DNA of 64,000 nucleotides from Lachnospiraceae bacterium (GTDB lineage: Bacteria > Bacillota > Clostridia > Lachnospirales > Lachnospiraceae): contig CAJTCE010000015.1 of NCBI GenBank assembly GCA_910574745.1, forward strand, positions 1 to 64,000, given 5' to 3'. Position 1 is the first letter of the stretch. The number at the start of each line of letters is the position of its first letter. A program made the position numbers and the translations under genes. Positions 43,595 to 54,072 of the stretch are shown here, in pieces. Under the pieces are notes generated by a model. The model was not told the DNA's origin. It saw only the letters and a list, made by a program, of their open reading frames with translations, and did no database searches.

Positions 43595-44929
43595 TTATTG
43601 TGGTTTTCCCACTCCGATCTGATAATATTCAAATCCCAGTTTTTTCAATTCCTTGGCGCTATACTGGTTTCTGCCGTCAAAAATAATGGGATTTTTTAGA
43701 CGCTTTTTGATTTCATCCATATCGGGAGAACGGAATTCTTTCCATTCCGTAACTAAAATCATGGCATCCGCATCGTTTAAAGCGGTGTACTTGCTGGTAA
43801 CATAAGTGACCTTGTCATTGTCTTTTAAATAGCAGGTCTGGGCTTCTTTGACCGCCTTGGGGTCATATGCGGTTACGGTTGCACCTCTTTCGGTTAACTC
43901 TTTTATAATGGTAATGGAAGCGGCCTGCCTCATATCGTCCGTATCCGGTTTAAAAGCAAGTCCCCATACGGCAAAATTGAAACCGGTTAAGTCTTTTCCG
44001 AAACGCTCTATTATTTTGCGTGGAATGACCAGCTTCTGGTTGGCGTTTACTGTTTCCACCGCTTCTAAAATATGGGGCGTATGTCCGTATTGTTCGCTGG
44101 TTCTTATTAAAGCCTGCACATCCTTGGGAAAACAGCTGCCGCCGTATCCGCATCCCGCATAAATGAATGAATAGCCGATTCGTTTGTCAGAGCCGATGCC
44201 CCGGCGTACTTTATTTATATCAGCGCCTACTTTTTCGCAGATGTTGCTGATTTCATTCATAAAGCTGATTTTGGTTGCCAGCATGGCATTGGCAGTATAT
44301 TTGGTCATTTCCGCACTGGCGATATCCATACGGATAAAGTTTTCCGTATTGAGGATATAAGGCTTATAAAGCTGTTCCATAACGGAGAAGGCCTCGTCAT
44401 TATCAGCACCGATAACAATACGGTCGGGACGCATACAATCCCCTACTGCAGTGCCTTCTTTCAAAAATTCCGGATTGGAAATAACGTCAAAGGTTAAATC
44501 ACTGGCACGTTTGTCCAATTCCTTCTGGATTGCCGCCCTGACTTTATCGGCAGTACCCACGGGAACCGTGGACTTATCGATGACATACATATGGCGCTTC
44601 ATGGCTGCCCCGATTTGACCTGCAACCTCTAATACGTAATGCAGATCCGCACTGCCGTCTTCTCCCATGGGAGTTCCTACGGCAATAAAACAGATGCTGG
44701 CATGCTCTAGAGCTTCGGCAATGTCTGTTGTAAATCTTAAATGTCCCAGTTCGTAGTTGTTTTTTACCATACTTTCCAAGCCGGGCTCATAAATGGGGAT
44801 GATTCCTTCTTTTAAATTCTGAATTTTGGATGCGTCTACATCTACGCACCAGACGTCGTTTCCCATATCCGAAAAACATGTTCCGGTAACAAGTCCTACG
44901 TATCCGGTTCCGATAACAGCGATTTTCAT
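43595..44929 (-). CDS. ugd: UDP-glucose 6-dehydrogenase
   Basis: 444 residues. MKIAVIGTGYVGLVTG binds NAD, FIAVGTPMGEDGSADL, NPEFLKEGTAVGD and YAGCGYGGSCFPKD (catalytic cysteine in GGSCFPKD) are the UGD signatures; the C-terminal WGLAFKPDTDDMR binds UDP-sugar. It oxidises UDP-glucose to UDP-glucuronate, which supplies the UDP-xylose synthase at 24241 or is used directly. It is the only sugar-nucleotide gene here on the - strand besides rmd. Upstream, minus-strand TATAAT boxes lie within a small dyad (44964-44986). Confidence 0.96.
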   Translation of the reverse strand: MKIAVIGTGYVGLVTGTCFSDMGNDVWCVDVDASKIQNLKEGIIPIYEPGLESMVKNNYELGHLRFTTDIAEALEHASICFIAVGTPMGEDGSADLHYVLEVAGQIGAAMKRHMYVIDKSTVPVGTADKVRAAIQKELDKRASDLTFDVISNPEFLKEGTAVGDCMRPDRIVIGADNDEAFSVMEQLYKPYILNTENFIRMDIASAEMTKYTANAMLATKISFMNEISNICEKVGADINKVRRGIGSDKRIGYSFIYAGCGYGGSCFPKDVQALIRTSEQYGHTPHILEAVETVNANQKLVIPRKIIERFGKDLTGFNFAVWGLAFKPDTDDMRQAASITIIKELTERGATVTAYDPKAVKEAQTCYLKDNDKVTYVTSKYTALNDADAMILVTEWKEFRSPDMDEIKKRLKNPIIFDGRNQYSAKELKKLGFEYYQIGVGKPQ

Positions 44930-45040
44930 CTTTTCCGTCTCTCTTTCTTTAAATTATAATGATCTGATAATTATAAAATACACGGCTTTATTTTACCAGT
45001 TGTATTTACAGATAGCAAGTGGTATAAGCAATAATATCCC

Positions 45041-45226
45041 CTACAATTTCCCTTCCGTTTTCAATCGGGTAATATAAAAAAACCTTTCGTCTTCGCTTAA
45101 ATTTGTAAACTGAATAAAAGAAATGGGGAGTTCCTTTAAGGGAAGACTGCATTTGGGGCATTTCTTTTTGTGACCGTTGAGCATATGCACATGGTCGCAT
45201 TTTTTGCAATAGTGAATATATAACAT
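45041..45226 (-). CDS. Small zinc-ribbon-like protein
   Basis: 61 residues with two C-x-x-C knuckles (CKKC near the N-terminus and CPKC 16 residues on), followed by a short helical tail ending YITRLKTEGKL. The knuckles and basic loop between them are typical of one-domain zinc ribbons. An AAAGG site precedes the minus-strand ATG. It lies between ugd and rmlB on the ugd strand. The partner or nucleic-acid target is unknown. Confidence 0.65.
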   Translation of the reverse strand: MLYIHYCKKCDHVHMLNGHKKKCPKCSLPLKELPISFIQFTNLSEDERFFYITRLKTEGKL

Positions 45227-45371
45227 GTGTTTTTTGACCTTTCTTGTGAATATTCGAGGTTATTCCCCCTAAATTTTAATAGTACTGTAAATGAAATTTT
45301 CACATATTTGTAAAAAAACGTCAATATCTATATGGAATAAATTCATCGCGGAATTTCGACAAAAATTCTTA

Positions 45372-45400
45372 GTGCAATTTCACGACAAATGGGTTACAAT
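45372..45400 (+). promoter_or_regulatory. Candidate promoter of the rmlB operon
   Basis: TACAAT at 45395-45400 with a weak -35 (GTGCAA, 45372-45377) 17 bases upstream, about 45 bases before rmlB. The 218-base gap before rmlB holds no other gene. Confidence 0.35.
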
Positions 45401-45444
45401 AAAAAGAGCGTCTAAAAATATTGATTATCAGGAGGACACAAAGA

Positions 45445-46521
45445 ATGAGAACTTATTTGGTAACAGGCGGCGCCGGTTTTATCGGTTCCAATTACATTCA
45501 CTATATGTTTAAAAAGTACGATAACGATATCCGCATCATCAATGTAGACGCATTGACTTATGCGGGAAACCTTGAAAATCTGAAAAGCGTTGAGGAAAGA
45601 GAGAATTATATTTTTGTAAAGGCTGACATCTGCGATAAGGCTGCCATCAGCAAAATCTTTGAGGAAAACGATATTGACAGGGTAGTGCATTTTGCGGCGG
45701 AAAGCCATGTGGACAGAAGCATCCGCAATCCCGAGGTATTTGTCCAGACCAATGTGTTGGGAACTGCGGTTATGTTAAACTGTGCGAAAGAGGCATGGGA
45801 GCTTCCCGACGGTACGTTCAAAGAGGGAAAGAAATTTCTTCATGTATCCACAGATGAGGTATACGGCTCCTTAGAGGAGGACGGCGGTTATTTCTATGAG
45901 ACAACCCCTTATGCCCCCCACAGCCCCTACTCCGCGTCCAAGGCTGGCTCGGACATGCTGGTAAAGGCTTATATGGATACCTACCACTTCCCGGCCAACA
46001 TCACGAACTGCTCCAACAATTACGGACCCTTCCAGTTCCCGGAGAAGCTGATTCCCCTGATTATCAACAATGCGCTGCAGGGCAAAAAGCTTCCTGTTTA
46101 CGGAGACGGAAAAAATGTCCGTGACTGGCTGTATGTGGAGGATCATGCCAAGGCTATCGACATGGTACAGGAGCAGGGCAGATTATTTGAGACCTACAAT
46201 ATAGGCGGACATAACGAAAAGCAGAATATAGAGATTATCAACATTATCCTGGAAACCTTACAGGAAATGCTTCCCGATTCCGATCCCAGAAAGGCTCTTG
46301 TGAGCAAGGATCTGATTACCTATGTGGAGGACAGAAAGGGACATGACAGAAGATATGCCATTGCGCCGGATAAGATCAAGGCGGAAATCGGCTGGGAGCC
46401 GGAAACCATGTTTAAAGAAGGCATCAAAAAGACGATCCAGTGGTTCTTTGAGCATGAAGAGTGGATGAAAAACGTCACAAGCGGCGACTATCAGAAATAT
46501 TACAACGAGATGTACAAATAA
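45445..46521 (+). CDS. rfbB: dTDP-glucose 4,6-dehydratase
   Basis: 358 residues from ATG 45445, chosen over 45421 because AGGAGG stands just upstream of it. [39 protein letters not shown] (catalytic T, D, E) and SPYSASKAGSDML (Y-x-x-x-K) are the RmlB blocks. It forms dTDP-4-keto-6-deoxyglucose, used by RmlC (40667). rmlA follows 89 bases downstream. Confidence 0.97.
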   Translation: MRTYLVTGGAGFIGSNYIHYMFKKYDNDIRIINVDALTYAGNLENLKSVEERENYIFVKADICDKAAISKIFEENDIDRVVHFAAESHVDRSIRNPEVFVQTNVLGTAVMLNCAKEAWELPDGTFKEGKKFLHVSTDEVYGSLEEDGGYFYETTPYAPHSPYSASKAGSDMLVKAYMDTYHFPANITNCSNNYGPFQFPEKLIPLIINNALQGKKLPVYGDGKNVRDWLYVEDHAKAIDMVQEQGRLFETYNIGGHNEKQNIEIINIILETLQEMLPDSDPRKALVSKDLITYVEDRKGHDRRYAIAPDKIKAEIGWEPETMFKEGIKKTIQWFFEHEEWMKNVTSGDYQKYYNEMYK

Positions 46522-46610
46522 TACGGCCGGTGGTACGTTTATGACGAAAGGCGTACGGGCTGAAGGAAAATACAATGATTTTTTGGTAGAAATATGTTAA
46601 GGAGCAGAAT

Positions 46611-47489
46611 ATGAAAGGTATTATTTTGGCGGGAGGAAGCGGGACAAGGCTTTATCCTTTGACGAAGGCAATTTCCAAACAGATTATGCCGGTATATGAC
46701 AAACCGATGATTTATTATCCCTTATCTACCTTAATGCTTGCAGGCATCAGGGAAGTGCTGATTATTTCCACACCCAGGGATCTTCCGGTATTTGAAGATT
46801 TGTTCGGGACGGGAGAACAGCTGGGCATGAGCTTTTCCTATGCGGTTCAGGAAACGCCTAAGGGGCTGGCGGATGCTTTTATTATCGGAGCGGATTTTAT
46901 CGGCAGCGACAACGTGGCTCTTGTTTTAGGAGACAATATATTTTACGGGCAGAGCTTTTCACAGGTTTTGCGCAGGACGGCGGAGCGCATCGAAAAGGAA
47001 AAAGGAGCGACCATCTTCGGATATTACGTCAGAGACCCCAGAGAGTACGGCGTTGTGGAATTTGATGAAGAGGGCAGGGCTTTATCCATTGAGGAAAAGC
47101 CGGAGAATCCAAAGAGCAATTATGCGGTGCCGGGACTGTATTTTTATGATAATGATGTGGTGGAGATTGCGGCAAATGTAAAGCCTTCTGCAAGGGGCGA
47201 AATTGAAATTACAAGTATCAACAATGAATATCTCACAAGGGGAACCCTTCAGGTGGAAACCTTGGGAAGAGGTTTTGCGTGGCTGGATACAGGCAATCAT
47301 GATTCCCTGCTGGATGCATCGGATTTTGTGGCGGCATTCCAGAAGAGGCAGGGATTATATATTTCCTGTATTGAAGAAATAGCATACAAAAGAGGTTTTA
47401 TTGACAAAGCTCAGCTTTTAAAACTGGCGGAGCCTTTGATGAAGACCAATTACGGTAAATATCTGGTAGAGGTAGCGAATGGACTCTAG
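46611..47489 (+). CDS. rfbA: Glucose-1-phosphate thymidylyltransferase
   Basis: 292 residues. [18 protein letters not shown] is the nucleotidyltransferase loop; [26 protein letters not shown] and VLGDNIFYG are RmlA signatures, and [16 protein letters not shown] is the typical C-terminal block. It makes dTDP-glucose, the entry step of dTDP-rhamnose synthesis. The end overlaps the following GH25 gene by 11 bp. Confidence 0.97.
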   Translation: MKGIILAGGSGTRLYPLTKAISKQIMPVYDKPMIYYPLSTLMLAGIREVLIISTPRDLPVFEDLFGTGEQLGMSFSYAVQETPKGLADAFIIGADFIGSDNVALVLGDNIFYGQSFSQVLRRTAERIEKEKGATIFGYYVRDPREYGVVEFDEEGRALSIEEKPENPKSNYAVPGLYFYDNDVVEIAANVKPSARGEIEITSINNEYLTRGTLQVETLGRGFAWLDTGNHDSLLDASDFVAAFQKRQGLYISCIEEIAYKRGFIDKAQLLKLAEPLMKTNYGKYLVEVANGL

Positions 47490-48762
47490 GCTGAAAAAAC
47501 AGGTCATTGCTGTGGCGGTGCTTATGATTACTCTGGTCGTGGCAATGGTAGTTGGAGCAAATTATATACAGAAGCAGAAATCCATAAGGGCAGGCGAAAA
47601 TGCCACAGGACAAGAGCCGGAAAATGCTGAGAGCGGCGGCAATGGCTCCAAAGCGGCAAATGAATACGGGCTGGACCCGAACCGGGATCCTAATGCATTT
47701 CTGGGAGATGAAGAGTTCTTTGATCCTTTAGCGCCGGAGTATTCAAACCCTGATATTACCTTATCCCTTCTGGTCAGCTCAGTGGAAAAGGATATGCGGG
47801 TAAATGTGGTAAACGGCAGGGGAGAGCTTATAAAGGACCAGCCTTTTACCGTTACGCTGAAGGATTCCCAGGGGACGGAGCGCAATTATAAGGATGTGGA
47901 TCAGGACGGCAGCATTTATATTGCGCCTGTTGAGCCGGGAGAGTATGAGATTTCCTTGAGGGAGACGGAAGGATATATTCTGGCGGAGGAGGCCATACCC
48001 GTTTCTGTAAAGGAACAGATAGACTATACGGTCATTGACGATATTTCTTTTATGATCAAGTCCGTGGATGAAATTAACGAGGCGGAAGAGGATACGGCGA
48101 TCAACGATGCGGAGCTGAATGCGGACGGAACGGAAAGCAACAGACGGCTGGATGATGAAGACGCTCTTTTTGGCATTGATGTATCCAAGTGGAACAAGGA
48201 AATCGACTGGGAAAGCGTTAGGGCGGCAGGCGTTGATTTTGCCATTATCCGATGCGGTTACAGGGGTTCCAAGACGGGCGCCCTTGTAGAAGATCCTTAT
48301 TTTAAGAAAAATGTGGAAGCCGCGGAAGCCGCGGGAATAAAGGTTGGAATTTATTTCTTTACCCAGGCGACCAATGAAATCGAAGCGGTGGAGGAAGCCA
48401 GTATGGCGCTGATGCTGTGCAGAAATTATAAGCTGGCTCTCCCTATTTTCATTGATACAGAAGGCGCAGGAGGAAACGGCAGGGCGGACGGACTGGGCGT
48501 GGAGACCCGGACGGCGGTTTGTGAAGCTTTTTGCCGCACCATTGAAAATTCCGGCTTTAATGCCGGGGTATATGCCAGCAAAAACTGGTTTATCAACAAT
48601 TTAAGTACAGAAAATCTTTCGGACTATACCATCTGGCTTGCCCAGTATTCCAGGGAGGCAACCTATGATGGGCGTTACGATTTATGGCAGTATACCTCTG
48701 CGGGCACCATAGAGGGTATTGAGACCCGGGTGGATTTGAATATGTGCTATAAAGATTTTTAA
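47479..48762 (+). CDS. Membrane-anchored GH25 lysozyme with a Cna-B-like domain
   Basis: 427 residues. A basic start and one hydrophobic helix ([19 protein letters not shown]) anchor it outside. Residues ~90-185 are a beta-sandwich resembling Cna-B/SpaA repeats ([29 protein letters not shown]). An acidic linker leads to a GH25 muramidase from ~residue 232: FGIDVSKWN (catalytic D), [10 protein letters not shown] and LWQYTSAG. It would cut peptidoglycan and may open the wall for polymer attachment or assembly. Translational overlap with rmlA ties it to this operon. Confidence 0.9.
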   Translation: MDSRLKKQVIAVAVLMITLVVAMVVGANYIQKQKSIRAGENATGQEPENAESGGNGSKAANEYGLDPNRDPNAFLGDEEFFDPLAPEYSNPDITLSLLVSSVEKDMRVNVVNGRGELIKDQPFTVTLKDSQGTERNYKDVDQDGSIYIAPVEPGEYEISLRETEGYILAEEAIPVSVKEQIDYTVIDDISFMIKSVDEINEAEEDTAINDAELNADGTESNRRLDDEDALFGIDVSKWNKEIDWESVRAAGVDFAIIRCGYRGSKTGALVEDPYFKKNVEAAEAAGIKVGIYFFTQATNEIEAVEEASMALMLCRNYKLALPIFIDTEGAGGNGRADGLGVETRTAVCEAFCRTIENSGFNAGVYASKNWFINNLSTENLSDYTIWLAQYSREATYDGRYDLWQYTSAGTIEGIETRVDLNMCYKDF

Positions 48763-48772
48763 AGGATGCAAT

Positions 48773-50857
48773 ATGGAAGAAAACAACGAAAATCTATTAG
48801 AATATTATAAAGAGGCTTATGACAGGGAAAAACAGCGGGGGAGCGAATTGGCGGAAGAACTGGCGGATGCCAATGCCAAAGCGGCGGAGCTTTCCATGCA
48901 GTTAAACAGGATCAAAGGTAATCCTCTATGGAAAATGTCAAAGCCCCTCCGGGTGATCATGCACTTTTTTATCCGTAATTACCAGAGGCTGGCGGCTCAT
49001 GGGAATCCCCGGGGAATCGCCCACAAATTAAAGAGCAAATGGATCGAGAAGCGGGCCATGAAGCAGCACGGGAAAAGGAGTTTTCCCGATGGGGCAAGGC
49101 GGAGAACGGAAGAGGAAACGGGCTTTAGCAGGGATATTACAATCAGTATTCTGGTTCCTTTATACAATACCCCCAAAAAGTTTCTGACAGAGATGATGGA
49201 TTCTGTCTTAGCGCAGACATATCACAAATGGGAGCTGTGCTTAGCCGACGGCTCCGACGACGCCCATGCCTACGTAGGAAAAATCTGCATGGAATATGCG
49301 GATATGGACAAGCGGGTTAAATATCAGAAGCTTTTAAGCAATGAGGGGATTTCCGGCAATACGAATGAATGCTATAAGATGGCTTCAGGGGAATATATCG
49401 GTTTATTTGATCATGATGACATTCTTCATCCCAGCGTTTTGTATGAATATATGAAAGCCATATGTGACAAGGACGCGGATTATATCTATTGTGATGAGGC
49501 GACTTTCAAAAACGGCAATATCGATAAAATGATTACGCTGCATTTTAAGCCCGATTATGCGGCAGATAATTTAAGGGCCAACAACTATATCTGTCATTTC
49601 AGCGTTTTTTCAAGAGAACTGTTAGAGGGAACCGAATTATTCCGTTCCCGCTTTGACGGCAGCCAGGACCATGATATGATCCTACGCCTGACTTCAAAGG
49701 CGGAGCATGTGGTTCATGTGCCCAAGCTTCTTTATTATTGGCGCTCCCACAAGGGAAGCGTGGCGTCGGACATCAGCGCTAAGACCTATGCCATAGAAGC
49801 GGCGAGAGGAGCGGTAGCGGATCATTTAGGCCAATGCGGGTTCAAGAATTTTAAAATCGAAAGCACAAGGGCTTTTGAGACTATCTTCCGAATCCGTTAT
49901 GAGCTTACAAGGTATCCGCAGATTTCCATTATTATTCCAAATAAAGACCACTTTGCAGATTTAAAACGGTGTATTGATTCCATTCTGGACAAATCCACCT
50001 ATGAAAATTATGATATTGTGGTTGTGGAAAATAATTCCGTTACGGATGAGATTTTTGCCTATTATGAAGAAATCAAAAAGCATCCCCGGATTCAGGTGGT
50101 AACCTATGAAGGCGAATTTAACTATTCCAAAATCAACAACTTCGGCGCAGGATTTGCAAAAGGGGAATATCTGCTTTTATTAAATAATGACACCCAGGTT
50201 ATTACCGTGAACTGGATGGAGGAAATGATGATGTACGGTCAGCGTCAGGACGTTGGCGCGGTAGGCGCAAAGCTGTACTATGACGATATGACCATTCAGC
50301 ATGCCGGAATTGTCATAGGTCTTGGTGCCCACAGAACGGCAGGGCATACCCACTATAAGGTCAATAAGGAAAACGTGGGATATATGGGCAAGCTCTGTTA
50401 TGCCCAGGACGTTTCCGCGGTTACCGGGGCGTGTATGCTGGTGCGTAAGGAACTGTATGAGGAGCTTTCGGGCCTCGGCGAGGAATTTGCCGTTGCTTTA
50501 AATGATGTGGATTTCTGCTTGAGAGTCCGTGAAAGAGGTCTTTTAGTGGTGTTTACTCCCTTTGCCGAGCTGTTCCATTTTGAGTCCAAATCCAGAGGCT
50601 CTGACTTAAAGCTTTCCAAAAAGGAAAGGCAGAGGCTTGCCAGAGAAAACGCGGGCAGGGCGGAAGGAGAAAAAGAAGGAAAAGCCCGGGACAACAGCAG
50701 CCGGTATAATAAAGAGGCGGCTTTGTTCCGCAGCAAATGGAAGGAGCTTTTGAATGCGGGAGACCCTTATTATAACGTGAATTTTTCCTTAGACCGCAGC
50801 GATTATTCTTTAAAGCTGCATCAGAGCGGCGGCGACGGAGAAAATCAGGGGCAGTGA
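48773..50857 (+). CDS. Tandem GT2 glycosyltransferase with N-terminal coiled coil
   Basis: 694 residues. Residues ~1-50 form a charged coiled coil (RGSELAEELADANAKAAEL), then WKMSKPLRVI, a segment found in many rhamnan-type transferases. GT2-A begins near 125 (ISILVPLYNTP, LFDHDDILHPSVL) and GT2-B near 385 (ISIIIPNKDH, LLLLNNDTQVI, ALNDVDFCLRV). It is closely related in sequence to the C-terminal half of the protein at 35797, so the two may extend alternating linkages of one backbone. A Lys/Arg-rich loop precedes the C-terminal DPYYNVNFS. Confidence 0.9.
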   Translation: MEENNENLLEYYKEAYDREKQRGSELAEELADANAKAAELSMQLNRIKGNPLWKMSKPLRVIMHFFIRNYQRLAAHGNPRGIAHKLKSKWIEKRAMKQHGKRSFPDGARRRTEEETGFSRDITISILVPLYNTPKKFLTEMMDSVLAQTYHKWELCLADGSDDAHAYVGKICMEYADMDKRVKYQKLLSNEGISGNTNECYKMASGEYIGLFDHDDILHPSVLYEYMKAICDKDADYIYCDEATFKNGNIDKMITLHFKPDYAADNLRANNYICHFSVFSRELLEGTELFRSRFDGSQDHDMILRLTSKAEHVVHVPKLLYYWRSHKGSVASDISAKTYAIEAARGAVADHLGQCGFKNFKIESTRAFETIFRIRYELTRYPQISIIIPNKDHFADLKRCIDSILDKSTYENYDIVVVENNSVTDEIFAYYEEIKKHPRIQVVTYEGEFNYSKINNFGAGFAKGEYLLLLNNDTQVITVNWMEEMMMYGQRQDVGAVGAKLYYDDMTIQHAGIVIGLGAHRTAGHTHYKVNKENVGYMGKLCYAQDVSAVTGACMLVRKELYEELSGLGEEFAVALNDVDFCLRVRERGLLVVFTPFAELFHFESKSRGSDLKLSKKERQRLARENAGRAEGEKEGKARDNSSRYNKEAALFRSKWKELLNAGDPYYNVNFSLDRSDYSLKLHQSGGDGENQGQ

Positions 50858-50947
50858 TCCGGCAGCAGACAGGGAAATGCCTAAATGAAAATGAAATAAA
50901 CGGCGGGTTTTTGACCGTAGAAATAAAAGAGAAAAGAGGATTTGAAC

Positions 50948-52672
50948 ATGAGCTACAAGGATACATTTCAGTTTTGGCTTGAGGACGATTATTTTGATGA
51001 GAAAACAAAGGAAGAGCTGTTTGCCATCCGCAACAATGATGCGGAGATAGAAGACCGTTTCTTTAAAGACCTGGAATTCGGTACAGGAGGACTCAGGGGC
51101 GTTATCGGAGCAGGAACCAACCGCATGAACTTTTATACGGTCAGAAAAGCCACCCAGGGCCTTGCCAATTATATTTTAGAGCAAAAGGGAGCGGATAAGG
51201 GATGCGCCATTGCCTATGATTCCAGAAGATTTTCTCCCGAATTCGCAAAGGAAGCGGCATTATGTCTTGCGGCAAACGGAATCCATGCTTATTTGTTCGA
51301 CGCATTAAGACCTACGCCGGAATTATCCTTCGCTCTTAGAAAGCTTGGCTGCATTGCGGGAATTGTTATTACCGCAAGCCACAATCCCCCGGAGTACAAC
51401 GGCTACAAGGTGTACTGGGAGGACGGCGCACAGATTACCGCGCCCAAGGATAAAGAGATCATTGAAAAGGTAAGAGAGGTTATCGACTACCATACGGTTA
51501 AGACCATGGGGGAAGCGGATGCGAAAGAGGCGGGGCTTTTAACCATGATCGGAAAAGAAATTGACGATGCTTATATGGTGGAGTTAAAGAAGCAGATCAT
51601 TCATCCCGAGCTGATTCAAAAGATGGCGGAGGAAATTACCATTGTTTACACGCCCCTGCACGGAACGGGCCTTGTGCCGGTTACAAGAGTACTGGAGGAG
51701 CTGGGCTTTAAAAGGGTATATGTGGTAAAGGAGCAGGCGGATCCCGATCCGGAATTTACCACACTGGAATATCCCAATCCCGAAGACCCCAAGGCATTTG
51801 CCCTTGCCATAAAGCTGGCAAAGGAAGTAAAAGCGGATATTATTCTTGCTACGGATCCGGATGCGGACAGATTGGGGGTATATGCCCTTGATAAGGCTAC
51901 GGGAGAGTATGTTTCCTTTACGGGAAATATGTCGGGAATGCTGATTGCATGGTACTTATTATCGGAAAAGAAAGCTATGGGCACTATGCCGGCTGATCCT
52001 GCCCTGGTTAAAACCATTGTTACAACCAATATGGCAGATGCGCTGACGAAGGATTTCGGCGTGACCTTGATCGAAGTCCTCACAGGCTTTAAATATATCG
52101 GAGAACAGATTAAATTCTTTGAGCAGAATCACTCCCATGAGTATGTATTCGGCTTAGAAGAAAGCTACGGCTGTCTGGCTGGAACCCATGCAAGGGACAA
52201 GGATGCGGTCGTTGCGGTAATGTGTCTGTGCGAGGTTGCCGCGTACTGCAAATCAAAGGATATGACCCTGTGGGATTTAATGCTGAAATTATATGACGAG
52301 TACGGCTATTACAAGGAAGGACTGCACACGGTTACCTTAAAGGGAGTAACCGGACAGGCCAAAATCGGGGAAATCATGAATTCCTTCCGCGCAAATCCCC
52401 CTAAGGCTTTCGGGGAATTCAAGGTAACTGCCTTTAGGGACTATGAAACGGATACGGTTATAAAGGCGGATGGCAGTAAAGGAAAGACAGGACTTCCAAA
52501 GTCCAATGTATTGTATTTTGATTTGGAGAATGACTGCTGGTGCTGTATGAGACCTTCAGGAACAGAACCGAAAATTAAATTCTATATGGGCGTTAAGGGC
52601 GAAAGCCTTGAGGACGCCGGTAAACTGCTGCAGGATCTGACAGAGGACGTTCTTTCGCTGGTAGAGGAATAA
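50948..52672 (+). CDS. pgcA: Phosphoglucomutase/phosphomannomutase
   Basis: 574 residues from ATG 50948, with AGAGG eight bases upstream. GTGGLRGVIGAGTNRMN, the phosphoserine loop VITASHNPPEYNGYK, the metal site ATDPDADRLG, sugar-binding GLEESYG and phosphate-binding RPSGTEPKIKFY are the four motifs of alpha-D-phosphohexomutases; the length matches the PgcA type. It interconverts glucose-6- and -1-phosphate, feeding RmlA and UDP-glucose synthesis. Confidence 0.95.
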   Translation: MSYKDTFQFWLEDDYFDEKTKEELFAIRNNDAEIEDRFFKDLEFGTGGLRGVIGAGTNRMNFYTVRKATQGLANYILEQKGADKGCAIAYDSRRFSPEFAKEAALCLAANGIHAYLFDALRPTPELSFALRKLGCIAGIVITASHNPPEYNGYKVYWEDGAQITAPKDKEIIEKVREVIDYHTVKTMGEADAKEAGLLTMIGKEIDDAYMVELKKQIIHPELIQKMAEEITIVYTPLHGTGLVPVTRVLEELGFKRVYVVKEQADPDPEFTTLEYPNPEDPKAFALAIKLAKEVKADIILATDPDADRLGVYALDKATGEYVSFTGNMSGMLIAWYLLSEKKAMGTMPADPALVKTIVTTNMADALTKDFGVTLIEVLTGFKYIGEQIKFFEQNHSHEYVFGLEESYGCLAGTHARDKDAVVAVMCLCEVAAYCKSKDMTLWDLMLKLYDEYGYYKEGLHTVTLKGVTGQAKIGEIMNSFRANPPKAFGEFKVTAFRDYETDTVIKADGSKGKTGLPKSNVLYFDLENDCWCCMRPSGTEPKIKFYMGVKGESLEDAGKLLQDLTEDVLSLVEE

Positions 52673-52704
52673 GCTGCAAAAGGGCACATGAAGGAGAAAA
52701 TGAA

Positions 52705-53172
52705 ATGAAAAAACTAATGGAACAGATTTTGAAATTCGGTGTGGTAGGCGTGATCTGCTTCGGTATTGATTTTGTCATTACTCTGGGAATTTCGGCAGTT
52801 TTACGAGGCATGGGAAAGGAGACGTCTACAGCGGCTTTGATCGGCGCATTCTTCGGTTTTATGGTTTCCGTGATCGTCAATTATCTTCTGAGCATGAAAT
52901 ATGTCTTTGTGCGCAAGGAGAACATGGACAGAAAAAGGGAATTTATCATTTTTACCATATTAAGTCTCGTGGGTCTTGGAATCAACGAAGGGATTATCAA
53001 ATTTTCCATTGATGTGATCTATCTTCATGTATCGGCCCTGGCCAAAGTGCTTACGCCGGGAATGGCAACGGCGGCGGCAAAGATTGCGGCAACGGGCGTT
53101 GTTATGGTTTATAATTTCGTGACGCGAAAGCTGTTTTTAGAACAGAAGGATGAAAGCAAAAAAACGCAATAG
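52705..53172 (+). CDS. GtrA-family membrane protein
   Basis: 155 residues with four membrane helices; FGVVGVICFGIDFVITLGIS, SVIVNYLLSMKYVFV and the ending VYNFVTRKLFLE are the GtrA pattern. GtrA proteins help move polyprenyl-phosphate sugars across the membrane. The GT2 100 bases downstream can make such a donor. GAAGGAG precedes the start. Confidence 0.9.
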   Translation: MKKLMEQILKFGVVGVICFGIDFVITLGISAVLRGMGKETSTAALIGAFFGFMVSVIVNYLLSMKYVFVRKENMDRKREFIIFTILSLVGLGINEGIIKFSIDVIYLHVSALAKVLTPGMATAAAKIAATGVVMVYNFVTRKLFLEQKDESKKTQ

Positions 53173-53274
53173 AACCGAAAAGCAGAGAAGGCAGAATAGA
53201 ATCAAAAAAGACAAAGAGAGCAAGATGTAAAGGGAAGAGGAAGCAGTAGAGGCCGCAAAACGGGAGGTTTTAAG

Positions 53275-54069
53275 ATGAGTGAAAGAATGATGTTATTTAT
53301 TCCGGCTTATAATTGTGAAAGGCAGATCATAAGAGTGTTAAATCAGCTGGATGGCAGTGTATTTGCATATTTTGAAGAGGTCCTTGTGGTTAATAACCGC
53401 AGCACGGATAAAACGGAAGCGGCTGTACTTTCTTATATTGCTAAGCATCCGGAAATGCCTGTGAAGCTGATGCGGAATACGGAAAATTACGGACTGGGCG
53501 GTTCCCAGAAAATGGCATTCCACTATGCGGTGAACCATGGTTATGATTATGTCTGTATGCTTCATGGGGATGATCAGGGCAATATTAAGGATTTTCTGCC
53601 CATGCTTGCAAAGGGGATTTATATGAAACACGACTGCGTGCTGGGAGCCAGATTTATGAGAGGCTCAAAGCTTTCGGGATATTCTAAATTCCGTACCTTC
53701 GGAAACATCGTCTACGATTTTATTTTTGCCTTTGTGACGAAGCGGAGGATTTTTGATTTAGGATCGGGCTTAAACTTATATAAGATTTCTATGCTTGAGG
53801 ACGGTTTTTTTGATAAATTCCCCGATAATCTGATGTTTAATTATGTGATGATTCTGGCTTCCCACTATTACAAACACGATATTGTTTTTTATCCCGTTTC
53901 ATGGAGGGAGGAAGACCAGGTATCCAATGTGAAGATGGTTAACCAGGCTCTGAATGTGCTGAAAATGGCCTTTACTTATTTGTTTGACCACGAATATATT
54001 CATACGGAATTTAGAGAAAAGGTTCACGAGTCCTATACCTGTGAACAGATTACAGAGCTGGAGGACTAA
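53275..54069 (+). CDS. GT2 glycosyltransferase (polyprenyl-phosphate sugar synthase-like)
   Basis: 264 residues. MLFIPAYNCERQI, VVNNRSTDKT and CMLHGDDQGN (metal-binding acids) are GT2/DPM1 motifs; GSGLNLYKI lies in the acceptor region. No transmembrane anchor. Adjacent GtrA and flippase-like genes suggest a product that is a lipid-linked sugar destined for the outer face. Three bases separate it from the next gene. Confidence 0.88.
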   Translation: MSERMMLFIPAYNCERQIIRVLNQLDGSVFAYFEEVLVVNNRSTDKTEAAVLSYIAKHPEMPVKLMRNTENYGLGGSQKMAFHYAVNHGYDYVCMLHGDDQGNIKDFLPMLAKGIYMKHDCVLGARFMRGSKLSGYSKFRTFGNIVYDFIFAFVTKRRIFDLGSGLNLYKISMLEDGFFDKFPDNLMFNYVMILASHYYKHDIVFYPVSWREEDQVSNVKMVNQALNVLKMAFTYLFDHEYIHTEFREKVHESYTCEQITELED

Positions 54070-54072
54070 TGC

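Noticed and set aside
44964-44986. TTATAAT dyad upstream of ugd as an operator
   Set aside because: The arms are only seven A/T bases and overlap -10-like boxes; such a match is easily due to chance in AT-rich DNA.
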